From: Bacteroidales bacterium | GTDB taxonomy: Bacteria > Bacteroidota > Bacteroidia > Bacteroidales > F082 | Direction: 5' to 3' | Length of the DNA: 6,935 nt | Assembly: GCA_020853175.1 (NCBI GenBank) | Contig: JADYZK010000343.1 | Span: forward strand, 1 to 6,935 | Shown: in pieces, positions 1-6,192 of the stretch | Position numbering within the stretch: position 1 is the first letter of the stretch | Layout: every line of letters begins with the position of its first letter | Notes under the pieces: generated by a model | What the model was told of the DNA's origin: nothing | The model's input: only the letters and a program-made list of their open reading frames with translations | Database searches by the model: none | Translations under genes and position numbers: made by a program

Positions 1-54
1 CAATCATCAAAAGGTTATACTGCGCATTATTTGGCACTTGAACTCAAAGGCTGA
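1..54 (+). CDS. C-terminal end of an upstream gene, possibly UvrA (partial)
   Basis: The first frame is open from base 1 to a TGA at 52-54 and encodes 17 residues, QSSKGYTAHYLALELKG. The 5' part lies outside the window. The pattern of a small or charged stretch followed by YTAxYLxxxL resembles the extreme C-terminus of excinuclease subunit UvrA, which often ends in a similar (S/Y)TxxxL segment. Seventeen residues are too few to be sure. That this is a real gene end is supported by the good hairpin terminator about 100 bases downstream on the same strand. It could equally be the tail of another protein. Confidence 0.4.
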   Translation, partial: QSSKGYTAHYLALELKG

Positions 55-151
55 TTGTTTGGTGCGATTACGTAGAAAAATTCAACTTCTAAAAATGGTT
101 TATTTTGAATGATTCAATCATTTGATTTCAACTTTTTACTTCTAAAATAGA

Positions 152-193
152 AAAATCCCATGCTCCACTTGGAAGCACGGGATTTTCTTTTTT
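152..193 (+). terminator. Rho-independent terminator of the upstream gene
   Basis: The arms 152-164 (AAAATCCCATGCT) and 174-186 (AGCACGGGATTTT) pair over 13 positions with a single A-C mismatch, around a 9-base loop that can add a CC/GG pair. The 3' arm runs into a T-rich tract at 183-193. It lies about 100 bases after the stop codon at 52-54 and more than 330 bases before the next gene, so it most likely ends the upstream transcript. The A-rich 5' flank could give weak activity in the other direction. Confidence 0.75.
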
Positions 194-443
194 AACCAAC
201 CAAAATTCTTAAAAAAAACTACAATTTCTACTAACCAAATATTATGCCAATATTTTGAGCGCATTCTATTTTGATGTCAGTTGTAAGATTTCAATTGGAT
301 TCAATTTGGAAAAGATCCCTCATTGGGAATTAAGTATATTTTTTTGGAAATCTCAATTTCTTTAAGCCCTAAAAAAATCTGTGACAACACCTTTTGAAAC
401 ATTTGCTTTTACTCGTTTTGCTAACTAATCACTTGAAACTGAA

Positions 444-462
444 AACTTTTAATAGAAAAGTT
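444..462. repeat. 19-bp inverted repeat, 7-5-7 (upstream of operon)
   Basis: AACTTTT, then the spacer AATAG, then AAAAGTT. The two 7-base arms are perfect reverse complements. It ends 71 bases before the ATG of the SCO gene and 6 bases before a second inverted repeat of the same 7-5-7 layout. It is AT-rich, so chance is a real possibility. As RNA it would be a weak hairpin followed by a U-rich stretch (GTTGTTTTTATTT), so a leaky attenuator is an alternative to an operator. Confidence 0.45.
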
Positions 463-468
463 GTTTTT

Positions 469-487
469 ATTTAGAATTAGTCTAAAT
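469..487. repeat. 19-bp inverted repeat, possible operator of the oxidase operon
   Basis: ATTTAGA, then ATTAG, then TCTAAAT. The arms are perfect, and pairing extends into the spacer so that 8 of 9 half-site positions match around a central T. It ends 46 bases before the ATG of the SCO gene. The length and the TTAG...CTAA pattern are reminiscent of operators of the DtxR/MntR family of metal-dependent repressors. That is a resemblance from memory, not a match test. Metal control of a copper- and heme-dependent oxidase would make biological sense. Confidence 0.45.
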
Positions 488-533
488 TAGCGGTTTGAAA
501 AAATACTGTTAAAACCAAGTTAACTTATTGAAG

Positions 534-1331
534 ATGAAAAACATAGAATTATTAGTCCCCCGACTAAAAGGTCTTTTTTATGGCATACTGTTGTTTTCCT
601 CCTTAGGACTGAAGGCCCAGGAAGAACTAGGAGTTTATGAAAAATTGGATGAATACATCCATGATGACATTGTATTTACGGATGAAAAATTTCAGCAAGT
701 GAACATCAAAGATGCCATTCAAATGCCTACTGTAATTGCAATGGTTTACTATGAATGTCCTGGAATTTGCACTCCTTTGATGAACGGTTTGTCGGATGTT
801 ATCAACAAATCAGATTTGGTTTTGAACAAAGACTACCAAATTTTCACCATCAGCTTCAGCCACAACGAAAAAACGGTGCTGGCGCAAAACAAGAAAAAAA
901 CTTACGCCAATTTGGTTCAACACGGTGATGCTGAAAATGGATGGCGCTTTTTTACCGGCGACAGCCTCACTATCCATCGGTTTTTGGACAACATCGGTTA
1001 CCAAGTTAAGCAGGAGGGCAATGAATTCATTCATCCTTCTACGTTGCTGGTGGTCAGTCCGGGAGGCAAAATAACCCGCTATCTGCACGGTACTTACATT
1101 CTTCCTTTCGATTTTAAAATGGCTATTGTCGAGGCAGGCCTCGAAAAATCGGGTCCAACCATCAATAAAGTACTTAACTTTTGTTTCAGCTACGATGCTG
1201 AAGGGAAAAAATACGTGTTAAATGTAACCAAACTGTCAGGGATCATCATCCTTTTGGCGGCTTTGTTGCTTTTTGCATTTTTAATACGCTCAGGAAATAA
1301 AAAACGTAACCCAAATTCATTCTCATCATGA
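534..1331 (+). CDS. SCO1/SenC-family copper chaperone, C-terminally anchored
   Basis: Product of 265 residues in the SCO family: thioredoxin-fold proteins on the outer face of the cytoplasmic membrane that bind copper and help build the CuA centre of cytochrome oxidase subunit II. Residues 1-29 form a signal peptide with a hydrophobic core (LFYGILLFSSLGL) and a plausible cleavage after KAQ. The copper-binding CxxxC is C75-PGI-C79, and the expected third ligand is H167 in the segment FIHPST. Residues 235-251 are a strongly hydrophobic C-terminal helix followed by basic residues, so the domain would be held by its C-terminus. ATG at 534 is preferred over the in-frame TTG at 528, which adds only two residues. 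The gene is first in the operon, and its stop overlaps the subunit I start by 4 bases (ATGA), which implies translational coupling. The family is clear; a role in CuA assembly is inferred from context. Confidence 0.93.
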   Translation: MKNIELLVPRLKGLFYGILLFSSLGLKAQEELGVYEKLDEYIHDDIVFTDEKFQQVNIKDAIQMPTVIAMVYYECPGICTPLMNGLSDVINKSDLVLNKDYQIFTISFSHNEKTVLAQNKKKTYANLVQHGDAENGWRFFTGDSLTIHRFLDNIGYQVKQEGNEFIHPSTLLVVSPGGKITRYLHGTYILPFDFKMAIVEAGLEKSGPTINKVLNFCFSYDAEGKKYVLNVTKLSGIIILLAALLLFAFLIRSGNKKRNPNSFSS

Positions 1332-2947
1332 CGACTGTTCTACCTTACGTCAATTTTTTTCAGACTAAAAAGGGAATTTTTTCCTGGATTTTTAGTGTGG
1401 ATCACAAGCGGATTGCCTTGCTGTATCTTTATTCTATATTAATCTTTTTCCTCGCCGGAGCCACGCTTGGTGTGCTGATGCGCTTGGAACTGCTCAATCC
1501 GGGAAAAGACATCATGGAAGCCCAAACCTACAACCAAGTGTTTACCATGCACGGGGTAATCATGATTTTTCTTTTCATCATCCCAAGCATCCCGGCCGTT
1601 TTCGGTAACTTCTTTTTGCCCATCTTATTAGGAACGGATGACGTGGCTTTCCCGCGTCTGAATCTTCTATCGTGGTGGATTTATATTATCGGAGCGTTAA
1701 TGGCACTTTCGACTTTGCTTTTTGGCGATGGCCCTGCCGATACCGGCTGGACGTTTTATGCGCCTTACAGTGTTAAAACGGGTACGAATGTGACCATGTC
1801 GGTGCTGGCTGCCTTTGTGATAGGATTTTCATCCATTCTTACAGGTCTCAATTTTATTGTTACCATTCACCGGTTGCGCACTCCGGGCATGAATTTTCTT
1901 AGAATGCCGCTCTTTGTTTGGTCGTTGTATGCCACTTCATGGATTCAATTGCTGGCTACTCCCATCATAGGAATTACTTTATTAATGATTGTTGCAGAAA
2001 GGGTTCTTGGTGTCGGATTGTTTGATCCCTCCATCGGTGGCGACCCCATTCTTTATCAGCATCTTTTCTGGATTTATTCCCATCCCGCTGTTTATATTAT
2101 GGCCTTACCTGCCTTTGGTGTTGTATCTGAAATGCTTCCTACCTTCGCTCAACGAACCATTTTTGGCTACAAAGCCATCGCATTTTCAAGTTTAGCTATT
2201 GCCTTCGTAGGTTATTTTATTTGGGGCCATCACATGTTTACCGCCGGAATGAGCGGTGCTGCCCGATTTATTTTTTCCATTTTGACATTTCTTGTTGCCA
2301 TTCCTACTGCTATTAAGGTATTTAATTGGGTGGCTACACTTTACAAAGGCTCCATCAACGTGCAAGTTCCCTTATTGTATGTGTTGGCGTTTATCTTCCA
2401 ATTTATGATTGGTGGTTTCACCGGCTTGGTAGTGGGTGCTTTGGCTTCTGATATTCACTTGCACGACACTTATTTTGTTGTCGGCCACTTCCATTACGTG
2501 ATGTTTGGAGGCACGGGTTTTGCGTTTTTTGGCGCACTGCACTATTGGTATCCAAAAATTTGGGGTAAGATGTACAACAAAGTTGTTGCCAATGTAGCCT
2601 TTGTGTTGCTTTTCATTGGTTTCAACACTTTGTATTTTCCCATGTTGGTGGTTGGCTTAATGGGAATGCCGCGTCGTTATTACGATTATCTCCCCGAGTT
2701 TCATCTTCCCAACATGATCAGCACTTATGGATCATGGATTTTGGCCACTGGCATTCTTTTGATGGTGGGCAATTTGATAGCTGGTTTCTATCGCAAAGGA
2801 CCAAAAGTGGGTCGTAATCCATGGAACGGAATCACTTTAGAGTGGCAAACGCTCTCTCCTCCGCCTTTGGAAAATTTTGACCGTATGCCTCAATTGCCGC
2901 TCAACGGGCCTTACGATTTTGAACATAAACCCGAAATAAAAGAATAA
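1328..2947 (+). CDS. ctaD: Cytochrome c oxidase subunit I, A2-type heme-copper oxidase
   Basis: This 539-residue membrane protein is the catalytic subunit: it reduces O2 to water at the heme a3-CuB centre and pumps protons. About 12 membrane helices are evident. Ligands visible by comparison with the family are H75 (heme a, TMHG), H252 (CuB) with the cross-linked Y256 (HPAVY), H301/H302 (CuB, GHHMF), H387 (heme a3) and H389 (heme a) in GHFHYV. D105 in TDDVAFPR matches the D-channel entry aspartate, and K282 in FGYK matches the K-channel lysine. At 250-251 the sequence is YSHPAVY instead of GHPEVY, the Tyr-Ser signature of A2 enzymes, which lack the helix-VI glutamate. The soluble C-terminal tail (about 490-539, with SPPPLENF) is typical of oxidases that use cytochrome c. 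The start overlaps the SCO stop, and subunit III follows after one base. Confidence 0.98.
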   Translation: MTTVLPYVNFFQTKKGIFSWIFSVDHKRIALLYLYSILIFFLAGATLGVLMRLELLNPGKDIMEAQTYNQVFTMHGVIMIFLFIIPSIPAVFGNFFLPILLGTDDVAFPRLNLLSWWIYIIGALMALSTLLFGDGPADTGWTFYAPYSVKTGTNVTMSVLAAFVIGFSSILTGLNFIVTIHRLRTPGMNFLRMPLFVWSLYATSWIQLLATPIIGITLLMIVAERVLGVGLFDPSIGGDPILYQHLFWIYSHPAVYIMALPAFGVVSEMLPTFAQRTIFGYKAIAFSSLAIAFVGYFIWGHHMFTAGMSGAARFIFSILTFLVAIPTAIKVFNWVATLYKGSINVQVPLLYVLAFIFQFMIGGFTGLVVGALASDIHLHDTYFVVGHFHYVMFGGTGFAFFGALHYWYPKIWGKMYNKVVANVAFVLLFIGFNTLYFPMLVVGLMGMPRRYYDYLPEFHLPNMISTYGSWILATGILLMVGNLIAGFYRKGPKVGRNPWNGITLEWQTLSPPPLENFDRMPQLPLNGPYDFEHKPEIKE

Positions 2948-2948
2948 T

Positions 2949-3578
2949 ATGGAACATACTACCGGATTTGTTTTGCCCAATTCGGGTCATAACCGCGATG
3001 ATGAGTCCTCCAGAATGGGTATGTGGCTCTTCTTATTTACGGAATTGCTCTTGTTTGGCGGCTTGTTTATCGTTTATATGGTCTATCGCATGCTCAACCA
3101 CGAAGCCTTTTTGTTGTCTTCGTTTGAGCTGAATGTAACCATGGGAACGGTCAATACGGTCGTTCTATTGGTGAGTAGTATGACCGTTGCCATGTCAATA
3201 ACCGCTGTTCAACGAGGCAACAATGCCTTATCAGCGAAGCTTTTAGCAATAACGTTGGGTTTATCATTGGTTTTTTTGGTGATCAAATACTTTGAGTGGT
3301 CGGCCAAAATTCATCACGGTTTGTTTCCGGGCATGGATTTATACAAGGCCCTTCCGAAAGGAGAATCATTGTTTTTCTTCTTATATTTTATCATGACAGG
3401 CCTCCATGCTTTGCACATTATCATTGGTGCGGTTTTAATGGGTGTTACCATCTACCGCACGAAAAAAGGTTTGATCAATTCGGACAATTATACCCTCACC
3501 GAAAATACCGGCTTGTATTGGCATTTGGTGGACCTTATCTGGATTTATCTTTTCCCTTTATTTTATTTAATTCACTAA
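2949..3578 (+). CDS. ctaE: Cytochrome c oxidase subunit III
   Basis: Product of 209 residues with five predicted membrane helices (roughly 23-46, 66-87, 95-115, 140-168 and 187-207). This matches short bacterial subunit III proteins that lack the first two helices of the mitochondrial form. Family hallmarks are MGMWLFLFTELLLFGG with the conserved E32, E116 in KYFEW, GLHALHIIIG with H153 and H156, and the C-terminal YWHLVDLIWIYLFPLFYL with H192 and D195. Subunit III does not hold redox centres; in the family it stabilises subunit I and supports proton uptake into the D channel. ATG at 2949 begins one base after the subunit I stop, so translation is probably coupled. Confidence 0.97.
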   Translation: MEHTTGFVLPNSGHNRDDESSRMGMWLFLFTELLLFGGLFIVYMVYRMLNHEAFLLSSFELNVTMGTVNTVVLLVSSMTVAMSITAVQRGNNALSAKLLAITLGLSLVFLVIKYFEWSAKIHHGLFPGMDLYKALPKGESLFFFLYFIMTGLHALHIIIGAVLMGVTIYRTKKGLINSDNYTLTENTGLYWHLVDLIWIYLFPLFYLIH

Positions 3579-3585
3579 TTGAACA

Positions 3586-3897
3586 ATGGAAAATCATAAA
3601 GAAAATACTTCCCATCCCAAAGTGCATATTTCTTCTTTCCGCGATCATTGGAGTACACTGGCTACTTTGCTGTTGCTAACGGCTGTAACAGTAGTGATTT
3701 CGGTGTTTGGCGCCAATCTGGCCGCATTGAGTGTTGCCACTGCCTTGCTCATTGCCACTGTTAAAGTGATGGTGGTGGCGTATTATTTCATGCACCTTAA
3801 ATATGAAAAGAAAATTTACACCTATCTTCTTTTGTTGGTTGTTCTGTTGTTTTTAGCTTTCACCATCCTCACCGCAATTGAATATTATAATCGTTAA
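3586..3897 (+). CDS. Cytochrome c oxidase subunit IV (small, caa3/bo3-type)
   Basis: Product of 103 residues with a short His-rich cytoplasmic-type N-terminus and three predicted membrane helices (about 25-41, 46-68 and 77-97). The segment VKVMVVAYYFMHLKYEKK (60-76), with the conserved lysine inside the second helix and the FMHLK turn, is the signature of the prokaryotic subunit IV/CyoD/CtaF family. This subunit has no cofactor and is thought to aid assembly or stability of the complex. The gene lies 7 bases after subunit III and 4 bases before subunit II, within the same transcript. Its position between III and II is part of the gene order noted separately. Confidence 0.93.
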   Translation: MENHKENTSHPKVHISSFRDHWSTLATLLLLTAVTVVISVFGANLAALSVATALLIATVKVMVVAYYFMHLKYEKKIYTYLLLLVVLLFLAFTILTAIEYYNR

Positions 3898-3901
3898 TGA
3901 T

Positions 3902-4813
3902 ATGACAACATCAGCATCAACATTTGCACAAGGCGTAGATCTTTCTTTGTATGTGATCGTAGGAATTTCCCTCTTTTTCTTGGTCGGAATCACTTTCGTT
4001 ATGTTGTATTTTGTTTTTCGATACAACAAAAAACGCAATCCAGTGGCCAGCAACATCGAAGGCAGTCACACCATGGAAATCATCTGGACGGCCATCCCCA
4101 CCATCTTGGTCATGGTGATGTTTTACTTTGGTTGGACAGGATACAAACCCTTGAGAACTGTTCCCGATGGTGCTATCGAACTCAAAGCCTACGGGCAGAT
4201 GTGGAAATTTTCATTTGAATATCCTGACGGTCGCATCACTGATTCTTTGGTGGTTCCCATCGGAAAGCCCGTAAAGGTGAATCTTGTTTCGAGAGATGTT
4301 TTGCACAGCCTCTTCATTCCTGCCTTTCGCATGAAAGAAGATATGGTTCCGGGTAAAAATAATTTCTTGTGGTTTGAAGCCACCCAATTGGGTAGGTACG
4401 ATATTTTGTGCGCCGAGTATTGCGGACAATTACACAGCTATATGCTTTCGAGCGTTACCGTTGTGGAGCAGCCGGAATACGAAAAATGGTTGGCCTCGGC
4501 ACCTTCTACTGCCGATGAGCACCCCGGTTTGGCATTGCTCAAACAAAATGCATGTTTAACATGTCATTCGCAAGATGGCAGCAAAATTATTGGACCTTCT
4601 TTTAAAGGTGTTTTTGGTAAAACGGAAATCGTTGAAACCGATGGTGTTGAGCGTTCTATCGTGATTGATGAAGAATATATTGCACGCTCCATTAAAAACC
4701 CGAATAGTGATATCGTTAAAGGATACATGAAAGGCTTGATGGTTTCGTATGAAAAAGTTCTAAATGATGAACAAATTGGGCATATCACCGATTACATTAA
4801 AACCTTGAAATAG
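3902..4813 (+). CDS. ctaC: Cytochrome c oxidase subunit II fused to a cytochrome c domain (caa3 type)
   Basis: Product of 303 residues. Two N-terminal membrane helices (about 14-38 and 59-78) anchor a periplasmic cupredoxin domain (about 90-190) carrying the binuclear CuA site: H135 (DVLHSLF), C170, E172 and C174 (CAEYC), H178 and M181. YGQMWKFSFEY (97-107) holds the aromatic electron-entry region. Residues about 205-303 form a class I cytochrome c domain with CLTCH (218-222) for covalent heme; the axial Met is probably M280, with M276 as an alternative. The fusion lets electrons pass from heme c to CuA in one polypeptide, the defining feature of caa3 oxidases. ATG at 3902, four bases after the subunit IV stop, is preferred to TTG at 3878, which would overlap subunit IV and add eight unconvincing residues. 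No cleavable signal peptide is obvious. Confidence 0.97.
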   Translation: MTTSASTFAQGVDLSLYVIVGISLFFLVGITFVMLYFVFRYNKKRNPVASNIEGSHTMEIIWTAIPTILVMVMFYFGWTGYKPLRTVPDGAIELKAYGQMWKFSFEYPDGRITDSLVVPIGKPVKVNLVSRDVLHSLFIPAFRMKEDMVPGKNNFLWFEATQLGRYDILCAEYCGQLHSYMLSSVTVVEQPEYEKWLASAPSTADEHPGLALLKQNACLTCHSQDGSKIIGPSFKGVFGKTEIVETDGVERSIVIDEEYIARSIKNPNSDIVKGYMKGLMVSYEKVLNDEQIGHITDYIKTLK

Positions 4814-4843
4814 AACGCTTTTCTTTTATCACAAAGGGCCTTT

Positions 4844-4851
4844 TAGGTTTG
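4844..4851 (+). promoter_or_regulatory. Possible -7 promoter element before ctaB
   Basis: TAGGTTTG is an exact match to the Bacteroidota -7 consensus TAnnTTTG and lies in the 54-base gap between subunit II and ctaB, the longest gap in the operon. No TTG or TTTG sits 17-23 bases upstream, so the -33 half is missing. A weak internal promoter is possible, but a chance match is just as likely. Confidence 0.25.
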
Positions 4852-4867
4852 AAAATTGTTATTTATT

Positions 4868-5740
4868 ATGTTAATAATGAAGTATATACGACTTTTAGCT
4901 GAGCTAAGCAAAGTGAAAATTACTTTTGCTGTGGCGCTTACCACCATTGCCGGTTATTTACTTGCAAAAGGAGCTTTTGACAGTGGTTTGATTTTGCCAA
5001 CCCTTGGCATTTTTATTCTGGCTTGTGGTTCATCGGCTTTGAATCATTACCAAGACAGCGACCGCGACGGCCTGATGAAAAGAACACGAACCCGTCCCAT
5101 TCCATCTGGACGTATCAGCAAAACCGGCGCTTTGATGGTAGCTTTTATTCTTACTGTGATAGGCTCTGGCATGATTTGGATCGGCTCCGATTTCGTAGGA
5201 TTTCAATTGGGACTGCTGGCTTTGATTTGGTACAACGGTATTTACACTCCCATGAAACGTAAAACTGCCTTTGCTGTCATCCCCGGATCGGTCATTGGGG
5301 CAATCCCGCCTGTTGTGGGTTGGGTGGCCGGAGGCGGAAATATTTTTGATGTTCAAGTCCTCATTTTGGCATTTTTCTTTTTCATCTGGCAGGTGCCGCA
5401 TTTTTGGCTGCTCATGCTCAAATATGGTGATGAATATGTTGAAGCCGGATACCCATCCATCACGCAGCTCTATAATGAACAGCATATCCGCTACTTGACT
5501 TTTCTCTGGACCTTTGCCACTGCGGTAACAGCTCTGATGATTCCTTTATTTGGATTAACCTCTTCCTTGTTCGTTACCCTGATGATCTTGGTAGCGGCAG
5601 CGTGGTTGATTGTTGTTTTCTTTGGCCTTCTGCGGGTTCGACAAGCAGTACCTTTCAACCCTTTCTACTATTTTATGAGGATCAACTATTTTGTTTTGGC
5701 GGTCATCATTGCCATTTCTGTGGACCCATTTCTGAAATAA
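4868..5740 (+). CDS. ctaB: Protoheme IX farnesyltransferase (heme O synthase)
   Basis: Product of 290 residues from ATG 4868, or 287 from ATG 4877; the in-frame TTG at 4856 is less likely, and no Shine-Dalgarno sequence decides the point. A UbiA-superfamily polytopic membrane enzyme that transfers a farnesyl group from farnesyl diphosphate to heme B, giving heme O, the precursor of heme A in this oxidase. Numbering from 4868, the Mg-diphosphate motif N59xxxD63xxxD67 is followed by MKRTRTRPIPSGR (70-82), characteristic of CtaB. Also present are YTPMKRKT (126-133), GAIPPVVGW (144-152), WQVPHFW (174-180), and the second polar motif around D188 (KYGDEYVEAGYP). Length is normal for the family. It is the last gene of the operon, 54 bases after subunit II, and is closed by the hairpin terminator at 5755-5794. 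Confidence 0.96.
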   Translation: MLIMKYIRLLAELSKVKITFAVALTTIAGYLLAKGAFDSGLILPTLGIFILACGSSALNHYQDSDRDGLMKRTRTRPIPSGRISKTGALMVAFILTVIGSGMIWIGSDFVGFQLGLLALIWYNGIYTPMKRKTAFAVIPGSVIGAIPPVVGWVAGGGNIFDVQVLILAFFFFIWQVPHFWLLMLKYGDEYVEAGYPSITQLYNEQHIRYLTFLWTFATAVTALMIPLFGLTSSLFVTLMILVAAAWLIVVFFGLLRVRQAVPFNPFYYFMRINYFVLAVIIAISVDPFLK

Positions 5741-5754
5741 GCTACATAACACCA

Positions 5755-5794
5755 AAAAAAAACGTCTCATTATTAACAATGAGACGTTTTTTTT
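5755..5794. terminator. Bidirectional rho-independent terminator between ctaB and hup
   Basis: The arms 5755-5771 and 5778-5794 are perfect reverse complements over 17 bases around the 6-base loop ATTAAC. The core ACGTCTCATT is flanked by eight A on one side and eight T on the other, so either strand reads as a stem followed by a U tract. It starts 14 bases after the ctaB stop and ends 14 bases before the hup stop, so it serves both convergent transcripts. Confidence 0.92.
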
Positions 5795-5808
5795 ACCTCG
5801 AGTAAAAA

Positions 5809-6081
5809 CTATTTTACGGTGGAGGATAATTCAGAACCCGGTTTGAACTTAACAACCTTTTTAGCGGCAATGTTAATTTCTTTTCCGGTTTGAGGATTAC
5901 GGCCTTTTCTTTCTGATCTACCTGAAACGGAAAACGTTCCAAAGCCTACCAAAGTAACTTTGTCACCTTCTTTCAGTGCGTTAGAGGTTGTAGAAATAAA
6001 AGCGTCCAATGCTTTCTTGGCATCTGCTTTCGTTAAACCGGCTTCGGCAGCCATTACATCAATTAATTCAGCTTTGTTCAT
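5809..6081 (-). CDS. hup: HU family DNA-binding protein
   Basis: Product of 90 residues, the standard HU length. HU is a dimeric nucleoid protein that bends and compacts DNA with little sequence preference. The N-terminal helical half (1-40, [18 protein letters not shown]) provides dimerisation. [18 protein letters not shown] (46-63) is the family signature, and R61-N62-P63 is the tip of the DNA-intercalating beta arm. The ending [17 protein letters not shown] (74-90) is typical. No key residue is missing. The gene is monocistronic: it has its own promoter at 6123-6153 and shares the terminator at 5755-5794 with the convergent ctaB. The start lacks a Shine-Dalgarno sequence and is preceded by an A-rich stretch, CCAAAAAAG, as is common in Bacteroidota. 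Confidence 0.97.
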   Translation of the reverse strand: MNKAELIDVMAAEAGLTKADAKKALDAFISTTSNALKEGDKVTLVGFGTFSVSGRSERKGRNPQTGKEINIAAKKVVKFKPGSELSSTVK

Positions 6082-6122
6082 CTTTTTTGGATATTAGTTA
6101 AGAATATTGGTCGAACAAGGCA

Positions 6123-6153
6123 CAAAAATAAACTATAATTATTCAAATGCAAA
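6123..6153 (-). promoter_or_regulatory. Bacteroidota-type sigma-A promoter of hup
   Basis: Read on the - strand, TTTG (6153-6150) is followed by a 19-base spacer and TATTTTTG (6130-6123). This is an exact match to the -33 TTTG / -7 TAnnTTTG consensus with spacing in the usual 17-23 range. Transcription would begin around 6115, leaving a leader of roughly 35 bases before the hup ATG at 6081. Confidence 0.7.
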
Positions 6154-6192
6154 TAATTGTTTGTAAAAATTGATTTTTTTCTTTAAAATACA

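Larger units (their letters stand above)
55..533. other. Gene-free AT-rich leader region before the oxidase operon
   Basis: No convincing coding sequence is present on either strand. Contents in order are: overlapping TTGA/TCAA palindromes around 105-131; the terminator at 152-193; a near-tandem repeat TTCAATTGGA / TTCAATTTGGA at 290-310; and two 19-bp inverted repeats at 444-462 and 469-487. The operon promoter should be here, but I found no exact TAnnTTTG element with a correctly spaced TTG/TTTG. One-mismatch candidates include TCAATTTG at 301-308 (TTG at 281-283, 17-base spacer) and TCGTTTTG at 413-420 (TTTG at 393-396, 16-base spacer). None is convincing enough to call. Confidence 0.6.

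Noticed and set aside
314..329. Small hairpin GATCCC-TCATT-GGGAA in the leader region, with a T run downstream
   Set aside because: The stem is only about four base pairs and the T run begins about ten bases later, too weak and too far for a terminator.
528..533. TTG start six bases upstream for the SCO gene
   Set aside because: The ATG at 534 gives a normal signal peptide (MKNIELL...); the TTG only adds two residues with no better ribosome-binding context.
3296..3679. Open frame of 127 codons on the + strand across subunits III and IV
   Set aside because: It is a frame-shifted shadow of two clearly conserved genes; the translation looks like scrambled membrane codons and matches no family I know.
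3878..3901. TTG start for subunit II overlapping the end of subunit IV
   Set aside because: The ATG at 3902 lies four bases after the subunit IV stop, in line with the spacing at other junctions, and the extra residues are simply the subunit IV tail read in another frame.
5030..5485. Open frame of 151 codons on the - strand inside ctaB
   Set aside because: It is antisense to a well-supported enzyme gene, has a low-complexity, His/Ser/Asn-rich translation with no recognisable motif, and has no promoter or start context.
5602..5805. + strand open frame running from the end of ctaB into the terminator
   Set aside because: It overlaps ctaB in another frame and would translate the bidirectional terminator stem (lysine and phenylalanine runs), so it is not a plausible gene.
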